Both the position numbers and the translations under genes were made by a program. The notes beneath the pieces were generated by a model that was given only the letters and a program-made list of their open reading frames with translations, did not search any database and was not told where the DNA came from. DNA of 64,000 nucleotides from Arthrobacter sp. StoSoilB19 (GTDB lineage Bacteria; Actinomycetota; Actinomycetes; Actinomycetales; Micrococcaceae). Every line of letters starts with the position of its first letter. Positions within the stretch are counted from its first letter, which is position 1. Shown here one piece after another: positions 18,132 through 26,901 of the stretch. The stretch spans positions 3,038,001-3,102,000 of the forward strand of contig NZ_AP024650.1 in NCBI RefSeq assembly GCF_019977275.1. Direction: 5' to 3'.

Positions 18132-19013
18132 ATGCAGACCATTGCTTACGCCGCCATACTGGCGGTAATTGCACCTCTCTCGGTCATGACTTGGCTGGCC
18201 TTCACCGGCGACCGTGCCGGGCTGCGGAACATCCAGTCAAACTTGGGGCGTATCGCCCGTCCTAACGGTTCAGCTTTCACCGCCAACGGACAACTTGAAG
18301 AATTCAGCAGGCGGGTCACACCCAAGGGCTACACGGCATGGCTGGACAAGCAACTTGCGGGTGCCGGGCGTCCGAAAGACTGGCCTCTTGGCCGCATCAT
18401 CATGGTGAAGCCGCTCCTTGCCCTCTCAGGCGCGATGTTCGGCATCTTCCTGGTGGCAGCGGACCCTTCCGGGATAAAAGTATTCCTCATGGTCGTGATG
18501 ACGGCCGTGGCCTATTTCCTTCCTGACATTTTGATTCGCAACTACGCGCAAAAACGCCGCGAACGCATCAAACTGGACCTCCCGGACACCTTGGATCAAA
18601 TGCTCATCTCTGTGCAGGCCGGCCTCGGCTTCGAAACGGCGATGGCGCGGGCAGGACAGAACGGTAGCGGACCACTTGCTGACGAGCTCATCAGGACACT
18701 GCAGGACATCCAAGTGGGCCGGTCGCGTAAGGAAGCGTACGCCGCCATGGCAGAACGGGTAGACGTTCCCGATCTCCGATCGTTTGTCCGAGCCGTAGTG
18801 CAGGCAGACACCTACGGAATTGCCATAGCCAATGTGCTTAATGCCCAGGCGAAGGATATGAGGGTGAAGCGCCGCCAGCGAGCGGAGGAGCATGCGATGA
18901 AGATGCCAGTCAAGATGCTTTTCCCTCTGATCTTCTTCATCCTTCCCACATTGTTCGTTGTAGTACTGGGGCCAACAGTCCTCAGCATCATGGAAGTATT
19001 TGCGAACAAATAA
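18132..19013 (+). CDS. TadC-like type II secretion F-domain membrane protein, tad locus 1
   Basis: A 293-residue partner of TadB (ATG 18132 behind GGGAGC). The F domain shows DLPDTLDQMLISVQAGLGFETAMAR and RSFVRAVVQADTYGIAIANVL, followed by the basic KRRQRAEEHAMKMPVKMLFP and a terminal helix pair. It closes the first tad locus; an intrinsic terminator follows. Confidence 0.88.
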   Translation: MQTIAYAAILAVIAPLSVMTWLAFTGDRAGLRNIQSNLGRIARPNGSAFTANGQLEEFSRRVTPKGYTAWLDKQLAGAGRPKDWPLGRIIMVKPLLALSGAMFGIFLVAADPSGIKVFLMVVMTAVAYFLPDILIRNYAQKRRERIKLDLPDTLDQMLISVQAGLGFETAMARAGQNGSGPLADELIRTLQDIQVGRSRKEAYAAMAERVDVPDLRSFVRAVVQADTYGIAIANVLNAQAKDMRVKRRQRAEEHAMKMPVKMLFPLIFFILPTLFVVVLGPTVLSIMEVFANK

Positions 19014-19055
19014 ACCCAGCACGCAGAAGCCTCGCGCCCCTGCGTCACAAAGACC

Positions 19056-19092
19056 GGACCCCCTCGGCACCCAGAACCGAGGGGGTCCTTTT
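19056..19092 (+). terminator. Intrinsic terminator of tad locus 1
   Basis: A perfect 12-bp GC-rich stem (19056-19067 with 19077-19088) with a 9-base loop is followed by TTTT. It separates the two tad loci transcriptionally. The rest of 19014-19279 holds no gene that I can see and should contain the locus-2 promoter. Confidence 0.85.
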
Positions 19093-19279
19093 GCGTGCCC
19101 AGCGCTCATGGAAAGACAGCATTAGCGCAGGAAAAACCCAGCGGCTGCGCATTGAAAGGGCACCCGGTAAAGGCTTTGCGCAGGATGCTGCAAGATCCGG
19201 TCAATGTCGCATCAAGCGTTGCTAACTTCGTTTCAGTGCTGGTGCAGGGCCAGCCGATCCGTCTCGCTCAGGAGTCAAA

Positions 19280-19513
19280 ATGCTTTCTCTCTACACCACC
19301 CTCACGACCCGCCTTCGCAGCGAAAAGGGTGCAACTGCCGTTGAGTACGGCATCATGGTCGCGCTCATCGCCGTCGTCATCATCGCCGCCGTCACACTTC
19401 TCGGGGGAACGTTGACAGATCTCTTCACCCAGGTTCAGTGCACGATGACCAAGGGCACTTTCACCCCTGGTGTTGACGGTGCGGCCGCCACCTGCGCCGC
19501 TGCCGCTGGCTAA
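19280..19513 (+). CDS. Flp-type pilin, tad locus 2
   Basis: A 77-residue pilin with a basic leader and the Flp motif SEKGATAVEYGIMVALIAV. Cleavage after Gly would expose Ala-Thr-Ala-Val-Glu-Tyr. Unlike the locus-1 pilin it has a longer C-terminus with two cysteines (VQCTMTKG and AATCAAAAG), which could form an intrasubunit disulfide. AGGAG at 19271-19275 is close upstream of ATG 19280. Confidence 0.9.
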   Translation: MLSLYTTLTTRLRSEKGATAVEYGIMVALIAVVIIAAVTLLGGTLTDLFTQVQCTMTKGTFTPGVDGAAATCAAAAG

Positions 19514-19606
19514 ATAAGAAGTTCCGTTGGCAGAGTGGCGGGTGCGACGCTCCCCACCGCCACTCTGCTTTCGCTCAACAACAATGACCGGTCGAAAGGC
19601 ACCATC

Positions 19607-19996
19607 ATGTCCCGATCATCCGAACGCGGCGCAGCCGCGGTCGAGTTCGCGATCGTGGTGCCGGTCCTGGTCATGCTGCTGTTGGGCATCATGGAATTCA
19701 GCCGGGCCTACAACGCACAGGCCTCGCTATCGGCGGCCGCCCGCGAAAGTGTCCGCGTGATGGCCATTTCCAATGATCCTGTGGCATCGCGCACCGCAGC
19801 CAAGAATACGGCTATCGCTCTCAAGCCATCGCTCGCGGATTCCAACATCACCTTCAAGAATCTCGATTCGGGCACCGCAACTTGCGCGTCGGGCACCCGA
19901 ATGAAGGTCACCATCACCTACACCCTCTCAACCATGACTGGAATAGCAGGACCCTTCACCATGACAGGGCAAGGAGCCATGCTGTGCGGAGGCTGA
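19607..19996 (+). CDS. TadE-like pseudopilin, tad locus 2
   Basis: From ATG 19607 (GAAAGG at 19593-19598) the protein is 129 residues, the same length as its locus-1 homologue. SERGAAAVEFAIVVPVLVMLL is the anchor with probable prepilin-peptidase site after Gly, then SLSAAARESVRVMA. The end GQGAMLCGG and the 13-base overlap with the next gene match locus 1. The upstream extension to 19535 is not TadE-like. Confidence 0.87.
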   Translation: MSRSSERGAAAVEFAIVVPVLVMLLLGIMEFSRAYNAQASLSAAARESVRVMAISNDPVASRTAAKNTAIALKPSLADSNITFKNLDSGTATCASGTRMKVTITYTLSTMTGIAGPFTMTGQGAMLCGG

Positions 19997-21015
19997 AACT
20001 ACCCCCTGAAAACAAGGACATCGAACGCGGCGCCGTGAGCGTCATTGTTGCGCTGATGCTGGTGGTCCTGCTCGGATTCGGTGCCATGGCGGTCGACGTG
20101 GCAATGATGTACTCCGAGCGAACCCAGCTGCACAACGGAGCCGACTCCGCCGCGCTGGCTATCGCGCAGAAATGTGCCAAGAATCCCAACGATTCGGACT
20201 GTTCCAACACTTCGTCTCTGGCTAAAACCCTGGCGAACAGTAACGCCAACGACGGCCTCAGCAACCTCAAGTCCGTTACGATCGACACGACAAACCGCAA
20301 GGTGTCGGTCTCAGTTGCATCCCAGGAGGCAGGGCACACGCCCAATCAGGTGTCCCTCTTCTTCGCCCGCGTCCTAGGGATCAACACGGCTGAGGTCAAC
20401 GCGCCGGCATCCGTGCAGTGGGGCAGCCCCACCAAGGGCTTGGCTGCTTTTCCCATCACCGTTTCCGTCTGCCAGGTGCGAGGACAGACTGGCGTGCTGC
20501 AGCTGCTTCAGTTGCACGGTACCGGCGCCAACCCAAGCTGCAATTACGGTCCCTCCGGCGCAGCGGTGGAGGGTGGCTTCGGGGGTCTCAAACAGGATCC
20601 TTCGGCATGCGGCGCCACCATCGACATCTCGAAGAGCACCGCCGGCGGAGACACTGGAAACAACCCCCCGCCCTACTGCGACACCCTCTTGAATTCATGG
20701 GCGGCCGATATGACCGCCGGCAAAGACGTTATTGTTCTGATTCCCGTCTTCAACGCCGTCACCGGGACAGGAAATAATGCCGTCTTCGGGCTCACCACCT
20801 TTGCCGCTTTCAAGGTATCCGGTTGGAAATTCGGCCCCACAGGCCTTCCCTACACGTTCCGCAACAGGACGCCGGACGTACCGGCCGCGGTGCAGTGCCG
20901 GGAACCATGCCGCGGCATTATCGGCACCTTCGTCAAATACGTTTCCCTGGCCAACGGCTACACGCTGGGCCCAGTCAACCCGGACGGCGCCACCATTGTG
21001 GCAATAGCAAGCTAA
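19984..21015 (+). CDS. TadG-related pilus-locus protein, tad locus 2
   Basis: GTG 19984 with AAGGAG seven bases upstream gives 343 residues. The anchor IERGAVSVIVALMLVVLL is followed by AVDVAMMYSERTQLHNGADSAALAIAQ, as in locus 1. The extracytoplasmic part carries matching cysteines (SVCQV, NPSCNYG, SACGAT, NNPPPYC, QCREPC), so a disulfide-stabilised domain is likely. The frame extends upstream to 19882 only as a shadow of tadE. Confidence 0.82.
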   Translation: MRRLKLPPENKDIERGAVSVIVALMLVVLLGFGAMAVDVAMMYSERTQLHNGADSAALAIAQKCAKNPNDSDCSNTSSLAKTLANSNANDGLSNLKSVTIDTTNRKVSVSVASQEAGHTPNQVSLFFARVLGINTAEVNAPASVQWGSPTKGLAAFPITVSVCQVRGQTGVLQLLQLHGTGANPSCNYGPSGAAVEGGFGGLKQDPSACGATIDISKSTAGGDTGNNPPPYCDTLLNSWAADMTAGKDVIVLIPVFNAVTGTGNNAVFGLTTFAAFKVSGWKFGPTGLPYTFRNRTPDVPAAVQCREPCRGIIGTFVKYVSLANGYTLGPVNPDGATIVAIAS

Positions 21016-21054
21016 AACGCAACACCCTATCTGTGAAAGCAACAGGAGCAGTCA

Positions 21055-21804
21055 GTGAAGTCACGTATGTTGGCCGGTGTATCAGCAGTGGTGCTGGCCA
21101 TCATCGGAGCGGTTCTTATCGTCACCTACGCCCAAGGTGCCGACCAGCGCGCCATGAAGGACATGGACCCCACCGGGGTGATGGTTGTGACCAAGGCCGT
21201 GCCGGCCGGCGCTTCCCTCGACACCGTAAAAGCGTCCGTGACCATGCAACAGGTACCCGCCACTGCTGTTTCGAAGACCGCCCTGAAAAACCTCGACGAT
21301 TCAGCCGGCAAAGTCGCCGCCGTGGACCTGGTCCCCGGCGAGCAACTCCTGGCCGAACGACTGGTTGATCCGAAAGACGTCAAGTCCAGCGGTGCAGTAA
21401 AAGTGCCGGCCGGGTTGCAGGAAATCACCTTCGAACTCGAAGCCAAGCGTGTAGTGGGCGGCCGCATCGAGGCCGGGGACCACGTGGGTATCGGTTTCAG
21501 CTTTGGCGCGGGCGCTGACAAGACCAAACCAGGCGAAGGAACCACCCAGCTCACCCTCCGCAAGGTTCTTGTCACAGCGGTCCAGAGGGCCCCGCAACCA
21601 AGTGCCAAGCCCACGGATGGCACGAATCCCCAGGACACTACGCTCCCGCAGGGATCGTTCATGGTCACCGTCGCCGTGAATGACATCGACGCCACCAAGA
21701 TCATCTACTCCTCGAACAACGGTGACCTCTGGCTCACCAAGGAGCCCCTTGACGCGCAGGACAACGGCGGCTTCATCGCCAGGAAGGACAACGTGTACAA
21801 ATGA
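21055..21804 (+). CDS. Flp pilus assembly protein CpaB/RcpC-like, tad locus 2
   Basis: A 249-residue homologue of the locus-1 CpaB with GTG start at 21055 and AGGAG at 21044-21048. It shows the N-terminal helix SAVVLAIIGAVLIVTYAQGAD, then SAF-domain motifs VTKAVPAGASLDTVKA, DLVPGEQLLAERLV and VPAGLQEITFELEAK. A Pro/Thr-rich linker occupies the C-terminal third. The stop overlaps cpaE by 4 bases. Confidence 0.88.
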   Translation: MKSRMLAGVSAVVLAIIGAVLIVTYAQGADQRAMKDMDPTGVMVVTKAVPAGASLDTVKASVTMQQVPATAVSKTALKNLDDSAGKVAAVDLVPGEQLLAERLVDPKDVKSSGAVKVPAGLQEITFELEAKRVVGGRIEAGDHVGIGFSFGAGADKTKPGEGTTQLTLRKVLVTAVQRAPQPSAKPTDGTNPQDTTLPQGSFMVTVAVNDIDATKIIYSSNNGDLWLTKEPLDAQDNGGFIARKDNVYK

Positions 21805-22994
21805 GCCGCTTCGTCCTCCTCTCCCCCAGCGGCGACTTCGACCAGAAGCTGCGTTCCGCCGTCGCCCATGGCCTGCGCGGCAGTGTGCAGACAATCTCGA
21901 GCGACATCCTCCCCGCCGGCCCGGCGGAACTGTTTGCCCTCCTCAACCAGGAACAGCCGGAGGTCCTCATCATCGGCCCCGACGTTCCCTATGAAGAGGC
22001 GTTGCGTTTCGCCAAGGTCTTCGACGTCCAGTTTCCGGGCCTCAGCCTGGTCCTGGTCAGCGACGTGGACCCGTCCTTCCTCCTGCACGCCATGCGCGCC
22101 GGCATCCGGGACATCCTCAGCCCCCAGGCGGATGCAGCCGAAATACGGGTACTGCTGGAACGCGCCTGCCAGTCCTTTGCCACCAGGCACCGCGGGGCCG
22201 AACCGCAGCAATCAGAGAACGGCAAGGGCCTGGTCATCGGCGTCTTCTCCCCGAAGGGCGGCGTGGGCAAAACCACCCTGGCCACCAATATCGCCATCGG
22301 CCTGGGCCAGGTGGCGCCCATGAGCGTGGTCATCGTGGACCTGGACCTCCAGTTCGGGGACGTCGCCTCCGGCCTCTACCTCAACCCCGAACACACGGTC
22401 ACGGACGCCGTCACCCCCGCCGCCGCCCAGGACTCCCTGGTCCTCAAGGCCTTCCTTACCGTGCATCCGGCCGGCATCTACGCCCTGTGCGCACCGCCCA
22501 ACCCGGTGGACGCGGACCACATCACCCCGGACCAGGTCAGCCGGCTGCTGGAGCAACTGGCCCAGGAGTTCCAGTACGTGGTCATCGACACCGCCCCCGG
22601 CATGCCGGAAATCGGCCTCGCCGCCATGGAGCAGTGCACCGACGTGGTCTGGGTCAGCGCCATGGACATCCCCAGCCTCCGCGGCCTGCGCTCCGGACTG
22701 GAAGTCCTCCGCCAGCTGGACATCATGCCCGAATCCCGCCACGTGGTCCTGAACATGGCCGACGCCAAAGCCGGCCTGAACGTCCAGGACGTCGAATCCA
22801 CCATCGGCGCCCCCGTGGACGTCAGCGTCCCACGATCCCGTGCCGTGGCGCTGTCCACCAACCGCGGCATCCCCGTCCTCCAGGAATCAAAGAAGGACCC
22901 CGCGGTTAAAAGCCTCCGCCAGCTCGTGGAGCGCTTCAACCCGGCCTGGCGCACGCAGACCCAAAGGAAGCTTCACCGAAGGGTGGTCATCTGA
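21801..22994 (+). CDS. CpaE/TadZ-like ParA/MinD-family ATPase, tad locus 2
   Basis: A 397-residue homologue of the locus-1 CpaE. An N-terminal receiver-like domain precedes an ATPase with SPKGGVGKTTLATN (about residue 150), VIVDLDLQFGDVAS and YVVIDTAPGMPE. Both copies end with the near-identical KLHRR motif. Base composition is clearly more GC-rich than in locus 1. The stop overlaps the ATG of cpaF by one base. Confidence 0.9.
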   Translation: MSRFVLLSPSGDFDQKLRSAVAHGLRGSVQTISSDILPAGPAELFALLNQEQPEVLIIGPDVPYEEALRFAKVFDVQFPGLSLVLVSDVDPSFLLHAMRAGIRDILSPQADAAEIRVLLERACQSFATRHRGAEPQQSENGKGLVIGVFSPKGGVGKTTLATNIAIGLGQVAPMSVVIVDLDLQFGDVASGLYLNPEHTVTDAVTPAAAQDSLVLKAFLTVHPAGIYALCAPPNPVDADHITPDQVSRLLEQLAQEFQYVVIDTAPGMPEIGLAAMEQCTDVVWVSAMDIPSLRGLRSGLEVLRQLDIMPESRHVVLNMADAKAGLNVQDVESTIGAPVDVSVPRSRAVALSTNRGIPVLQESKKDPAVKSLRQLVERFNPAWRTQTQRKLHRRVVI

Positions 22995-24490
22995 TGAAAC
23001 TCTCCGAACGCATCAACGCGGTCCAGGGCCGCAACCAGGCTTCTGCCGCGGGATCGGGGTCGGCCACGGCCCTGCTTGAGCCCCCGCAGCCGGCGCCTTC
23101 CCCAAGCGCCGCAGACGGTGCGGAACGGCACCTTCCGGCGCACGCCGCCGTCGTCCATCCAACGTACGACGACGGCGCGCAGCAGGTGCCCACGGCACCC
23201 CGGGTGGACGTCTTCGCAGCCATGAAGGACAGGGCGGCCACCGCCCTCTTCGAACGCATGGGCACGCGGTTCAACGACGCCGCGGTCACGGAACAGGAAC
23301 TGCGGAGCACCGCCAAGAAGGAACTCACCCGCATCATCGACGCCGAGCAGGTGCCGCTGACGCCGGAGGAGCGCACCCGCCTGGTCCAGGACGTTGCCGA
23401 CGATGTGCTGGGCTACGGCCCCCTCCAGCGCCTGCTGGACGACCCCGCCGTCACCGAAATCATGGTCAACCGCATGGACCAGATCTACGTGGAACGCAAG
23501 GGCAAGCTGACCCTCAGCGAGTCCCGCTTCAGCTCAGAGGAACACCTGCGCAAGGTCATCGAACGGATCGTGTCCAAGGTGGGCCGCCGAATCGATGAAT
23601 CCTCGCCCCTGGTGGACGCCCGCCTGGAAGACGGCTCCCGCGTAAATGCGGTCATCCCGCCGCTGGCCGTGGGCGGCTCCTCCCTGACCATCCGAAAATT
23701 CAGCAAGACCCCGCTGACGGTCCGCAACCTGATCGACTTCGGGACCCTGACCCCGGAGATGGCCGAACTGCTGAACGCCTGTGTGAAGGCCAAACTGAAC
23801 ATCATCGTCTCCGGCGGCACGGGCACGGGCAAGACCACGCTCCTCAACGTCCTGTCCTCATTCCTTCCGCACGACGAACGCATCGTCACCATCGAGGACG
23901 CCGTGGAACTTCAGATCCAGCAGGACCACGTGGTCCGGCTGGAAAGCCGGCCGCCCAACACCGAAGGCAAGGGCGAAGTCACCATCCGCGAGCTGCTCCG
24001 CAACTCCCTCCGTATGCGCCCGGACCGGATCGTGGTGGGTGAGGTCCGTGGCGGCGAATCACTGGACATGCTCCAGGCCATGAATACGGGCCACGACGGC
24101 TCCCTGTCCACGGTTCACTCCAACTCCCCCCGCGACGCCGTGGCCCGCCTTGAAACCCTGGTGCTGATGGCTGGCATGGACCTCCCGCTGCGGGCCATCC
24201 GCGAACAGATCGCCTCCGCGGTGAATCTGATCGTCCAGATTTCCAGGCTCCGCGACGGTTCCCGCCGGATCACCCACGTCACCGAGGTGCAGGGCATGGA
24301 GGGCGACATTGTCACGCTCCAGGATGCCTTCGTCTTCGACTACTCCGCCGGCGTCGACGCGCACGGCCGGTTCCTGGGCAGGCCGGTGGCCACGGGCATC
24401 CGGCCGCGGTTCATCGACCGGTTCGAGGACCTGGGCATCCACGTGTCCCCGGCAGTATTCGCCGGGCCGCTGTCACCGGGCGCCAAGTAG
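22994..24490 (+). CDS. CpaF/TadA pilus-assembly secretion ATPase, tad locus 2
   Basis: A 498-residue motor ATPase closely similar to the locus-1 CpaF over the catalytic domain: Walker [12 protein letters not shown] (about residue 274), [11 protein letters not shown], Walker [16 protein letters not shown] and [17 protein letters not shown]. The N-terminal ~90 residues (Ala/Pro-rich) differ from copy 1. It should drive the second pilus with TadB and TadC that follow. Confidence 0.94.
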   Translation: MKLSERINAVQGRNQASAAGSGSATALLEPPQPAPSPSAADGAERHLPAHAAVVHPTYDDGAQQVPTAPRVDVFAAMKDRAATALFERMGTRFNDAAVTEQELRSTAKKELTRIIDAEQVPLTPEERTRLVQDVADDVLGYGPLQRLLDDPAVTEIMVNRMDQIYVERKGKLTLSESRFSSEEHLRKVIERIVSKVGRRIDESSPLVDARLEDGSRVNAVIPPLAVGGSSLTIRKFSKTPLTVRNLIDFGTLTPEMAELLNACVKAKLNIIVSGGTGTGKTTLLNVLSSFLPHDERIVTIEDAVELQIQQDHVVRLESRPPNTEGKGEVTIRELLRNSLRMRPDRIVVGEVRGGESLDMLQAMNTGHDGSLSTVHSNSPRDAVARLETLVLMAGMDLPLRAIREQIASAVNLIVQISRLRDGSRRITHVTEVQGMEGDIVTLQDAFVFDYSAGVDAHGRFLGRPVATGIRPRFIDRFEDLGIHVSPAVFAGPLSPGAK

Positions 24491-24500
24491 GGACGCGGCC

Positions 24501-25433
24501 ATGATCATCGCCATTGGAAGCGTCCTCCTCCTGGCAGCCATCTGCCTGCTCGGTGTGGCCGTGCTCCTGCCGAGCGCCCCGGCGGTGCCGCTGGACCGCC
24601 GTCGTCCGTTTGAACCGGAGCCGCCGTCCTCGCTGTCGCGCCTTGCCCTGTCCGGGGTCAGGTCCTTTGAACGGCTGCTCGCCGGCCGGAACGTCAAGCT
24701 CTTCTCCCGCGCGGAGCTGGAGAACGCCGGCCTGCGCCTCAGCCAGGCCGAATTCTTCCTGCTGGTGGGCATCGGCGCGTGCGTCGGGATGCTGGTCGGC
24801 ACCGTGACGGTGAGCCCCCTCGTGGGGGTGCTGCTGGCCCTGCTGGCACCCTTCGCGGGCAAGCTCGTCCTCGGATTCCTTGCCGGCAAGCGCCGCGGCG
24901 CGTTCGACAGTCAGCTGGGCGACACACTGCAGCTGCTCTCCGGCGGCCTCCGGGCCGGCCACAGCATCCTGCGCGCCATCGACGCCGCCGCCACGGAGTC
25001 CCAAAAGCCGACATCGGAGGAGATGCGGCGGGTGATCACCGAAACCAGCCTGGGCAGGGACCTGCTGGCCGCGCTGAACGACACCGCGGACAGGATGAAA
25101 AACGAGGACTTCGTGTGGATCTCGCAGGCCATCCAGATCAACCGGGAAGTGGGCGGCAACCTGGCGGAGGTGCTGGACCAGGTGAACGAGACCATTCGCG
25201 AGCGCGCCGAGATCAAGGGCCACATCAAGGCACTGGCCGCGGAGGGAAAGTTTTCCGCGTACATCCTGATCGCCATGCCGTTCGGCATCGTGGCCATGCT
25301 GCTGGCCGTAAGCCCCAGCTACATGAACTCGATGTTCACCCATCCCCTGGGCTGGGTGATGATCGGCGCCTCCTTTGTCCTCATGACCATCGGCGCACTC
25401 TGGATGCGCAAGATCATCGACCTGAAGTTTTGA
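24501..25433 (+). CDS. TadB-like type II secretion F-domain membrane protein, tad locus 2
   Basis: From ATG 24501 the protein is 310 residues, with N-terminal helix IIAIGSVLLLAAICLLGVAV and F-domain motifs LQLLSGGLRAGHSILRAIDAA and QINREVGGNLAEVLDQVNETI. Its order and motifs match the locus-1 TadB. The extra 64 upstream residues available in the frame overlap cpaF and are rejected. Confidence 0.88.
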   Translation: MIIAIGSVLLLAAICLLGVAVLLPSAPAVPLDRRRPFEPEPPSSLSRLALSGVRSFERLLAGRNVKLFSRAELENAGLRLSQAEFFLLVGIGACVGMLVGTVTVSPLVGVLLALLAPFAGKLVLGFLAGKRRGAFDSQLGDTLQLLSGGLRAGHSILRAIDAAATESQKPTSEEMRRVITETSLGRDLLAALNDTADRMKNEDFVWISQAIQINREVGGNLAEVLDQVNETIRERAEIKGHIKALAAEGKFSAYILIAMPFGIVAMLLAVSPSYMNSMFTHPLGWVMIGASFVLMTIGALWMRKIIDLKF

Positions 25434-25440
25434 GGACCCC

Positions 25441-26325
25441 ATGAACCTGATCGTCCTCCTCTCCGTTCTCCTGGTCTGCATCCCCCTGGCGGCCCTGGCC
25501 TGGTCCGTCCTGACCGTGGACAAGCAGGGGCGCCTGGCCGTCTCTGACCTGCTCTCCCGCGGCGCCCCGCCTGTTGCAACGGCAGCCGCCGGAGCGCCGG
25601 GGCTGCTCGAGGCCATAGGCCGGCGCCTCACTCCCCCGGCCTATGTGGCATTCCTCGACCGCCTCCTGTCCCTCGCCGGCCGGCCCGCCTCCATGCCGCT
25701 GGGAAAAGTGCTGGGATCCAAACTCGCCATCGGCCTGGCCGGGGTGGCAATGGGCGGCTGGCTGGCAGGCGTGGGAAGCAGCCCGCTGATGAAGCTCGCC
25801 GGGCTCTTCGTCCTCTTCCTGGGCTACTTCATCCCGGATCTCCTCCTGTACAGCAAGGGCCTGGAGCGGCAGAAGGCGATGCAGCTGGAACTGGCCAACA
25901 CGCTGGACCAGATGCTCATTTCGGTTGAGGCTGGGCTGGGCTTTGAAGGCGCCATGGCCCGTGCAGGCGAGAACGGCAAGGGCCCCCTTGCCGAAGAACT
26001 TGTCCGCACCCTGCAGGACATGCAGGTGGGACGCAGCCGCCGTGAGTCCTACATCGCCCTGGCGGAACGGACCAACATCCCGGAACTGCGCAGCTTTGTG
26101 CAGGCCGTGGTGCAGGCGGACACGTACGGAATCGCCATCAGCCGGGTCCTGCGCGTCCAGGCGAAGGTCATGCGGGTCAAACGGCGCCAGCGGGCCGAGG
26201 AAAAGGCCATGAAGCTGCCCGTCATGATCCTCTTCCCGCTGTTGTTCTTTATTTTCCCGGTCCTTTTCATTGCCATTCTGGGGCCGGCCGTGATCAATGC
26301 AGTGGTGACCTTCAGCGGCCAGTAA
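25441..26325 (+). CDS. TadC-like type II secretion F-domain membrane protein, tad locus 2
   Basis: A 294-residue membrane protein with F-domain motifs ANTLDQMLISVEAGLGFEGA and RSFVQAVVQADTYGIAISRVL, then KRRQRAEEKAMKLPVMILFP. It starts 7 bases after tadB and completes locus 2. No strong terminator is visible before the Hpt-like gene at 26419, so read-through is possible. Confidence 0.88.
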   Translation: MNLIVLLSVLLVCIPLAALAWSVLTVDKQGRLAVSDLLSRGAPPVATAAAGAPGLLEAIGRRLTPPAYVAFLDRLLSLAGRPASMPLGKVLGSKLAIGLAGVAMGGWLAGVGSSPLMKLAGLFVLFLGYFIPDLLLYSKGLERQKAMQLELANTLDQMLISVEAGLGFEGAMARAGENGKGPLAEELVRTLQDMQVGRSRRESYIALAERTNIPELRSFVQAVVQADTYGIAISRVLRVQAKVMRVKRRQRAEEKAMKLPVMILFPLLFFIFPVLFIAILGPAVINAVVTFSGQ

Positions 26326-26418
26326 AGATGCTCAGCGCGGCGGCAAGGTTGTCTCAAGGTTTACACAGAATGATGAAAAACAGGACCCCGAAGCATTTCC
26401 AGGAAGTAGCCTTGAACA

Positions 26419-26898
26419 ATGAACAGTCCCGATCCCGGTTCCAGCGGAAAGAGCCCCGCTGCGGACTTCCCGCTGTCCGGGGTCGGTTTTCCTCCCGCTC
26501 CCGCTCCCGCCGGCGTGGACCCCTCACTGGAAGCGGCCGCCCTCTTGCCGTTGGTTGACGCCGCAGTGCTGGCGGAACTCGAAGATGAGCTGGCCGGGTC
26601 CGGACTGGCGCAGCGCTTCGCCAGGGACTACGCGGCCATGTGGGACGTGCGGCTGGCCCGGCTGGGAACAGCGGTGCTGAGCCGGGACGGGGACTCTGCC
26701 CTGGACGCGGTCATCAGCCTCAAAATCAGTTCCGCCATGGTGGGCGGGGTACGGCTGGCAAAGCTCGCCGAACTCCTGGAGGGCCTGATCCGGCGGGGTG
26801 ACTTTGTCCAGGGCCAGGCGATGATGGCAGGCGTGGCCCAGGACGGGGCACGCACCGTGTCCGAACTGCAGTCAACCTACATCATGGAGAACGGCTAG
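26419..26898 (+). CDS. Hpt-like protein lacking the phosphorylatable histidine
   Basis: The 159-residue protein has a Pro-rich N-terminus, then a probable four-helix Hpt fold: DAVISLKISSAMVGGVRLAKLAELLE aligns with the Hpt signature (H-x-L-K-G-S-S...G..rL..l...LE), but the position of the phospho-accepting His is Ile99 and the Gly after Lys is Ile103. If the alignment is right, it cannot relay phosphate and may instead be a docking or scaffold module. It lies between tad locus 2 and a response regulator encoded on the opposite strand, suggesting a link to that two-component system. The fold assignment is inference. Confidence 0.6.
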   Translation: MNSPDPGSSGKSPAADFPLSGVGFPPAPAPAGVDPSLEAAALLPLVDAAVLAELEDELAGSGLAQRFARDYAAMWDVRLARLGTAVLSRDGDSALDAVISLKISSAMVGGVRLAKLAELLEGLIRRGDFVQGQAMMAGVAQDGARTVSELQSTYIMENG

Positions 26899-26901
26899 CA
26901 G

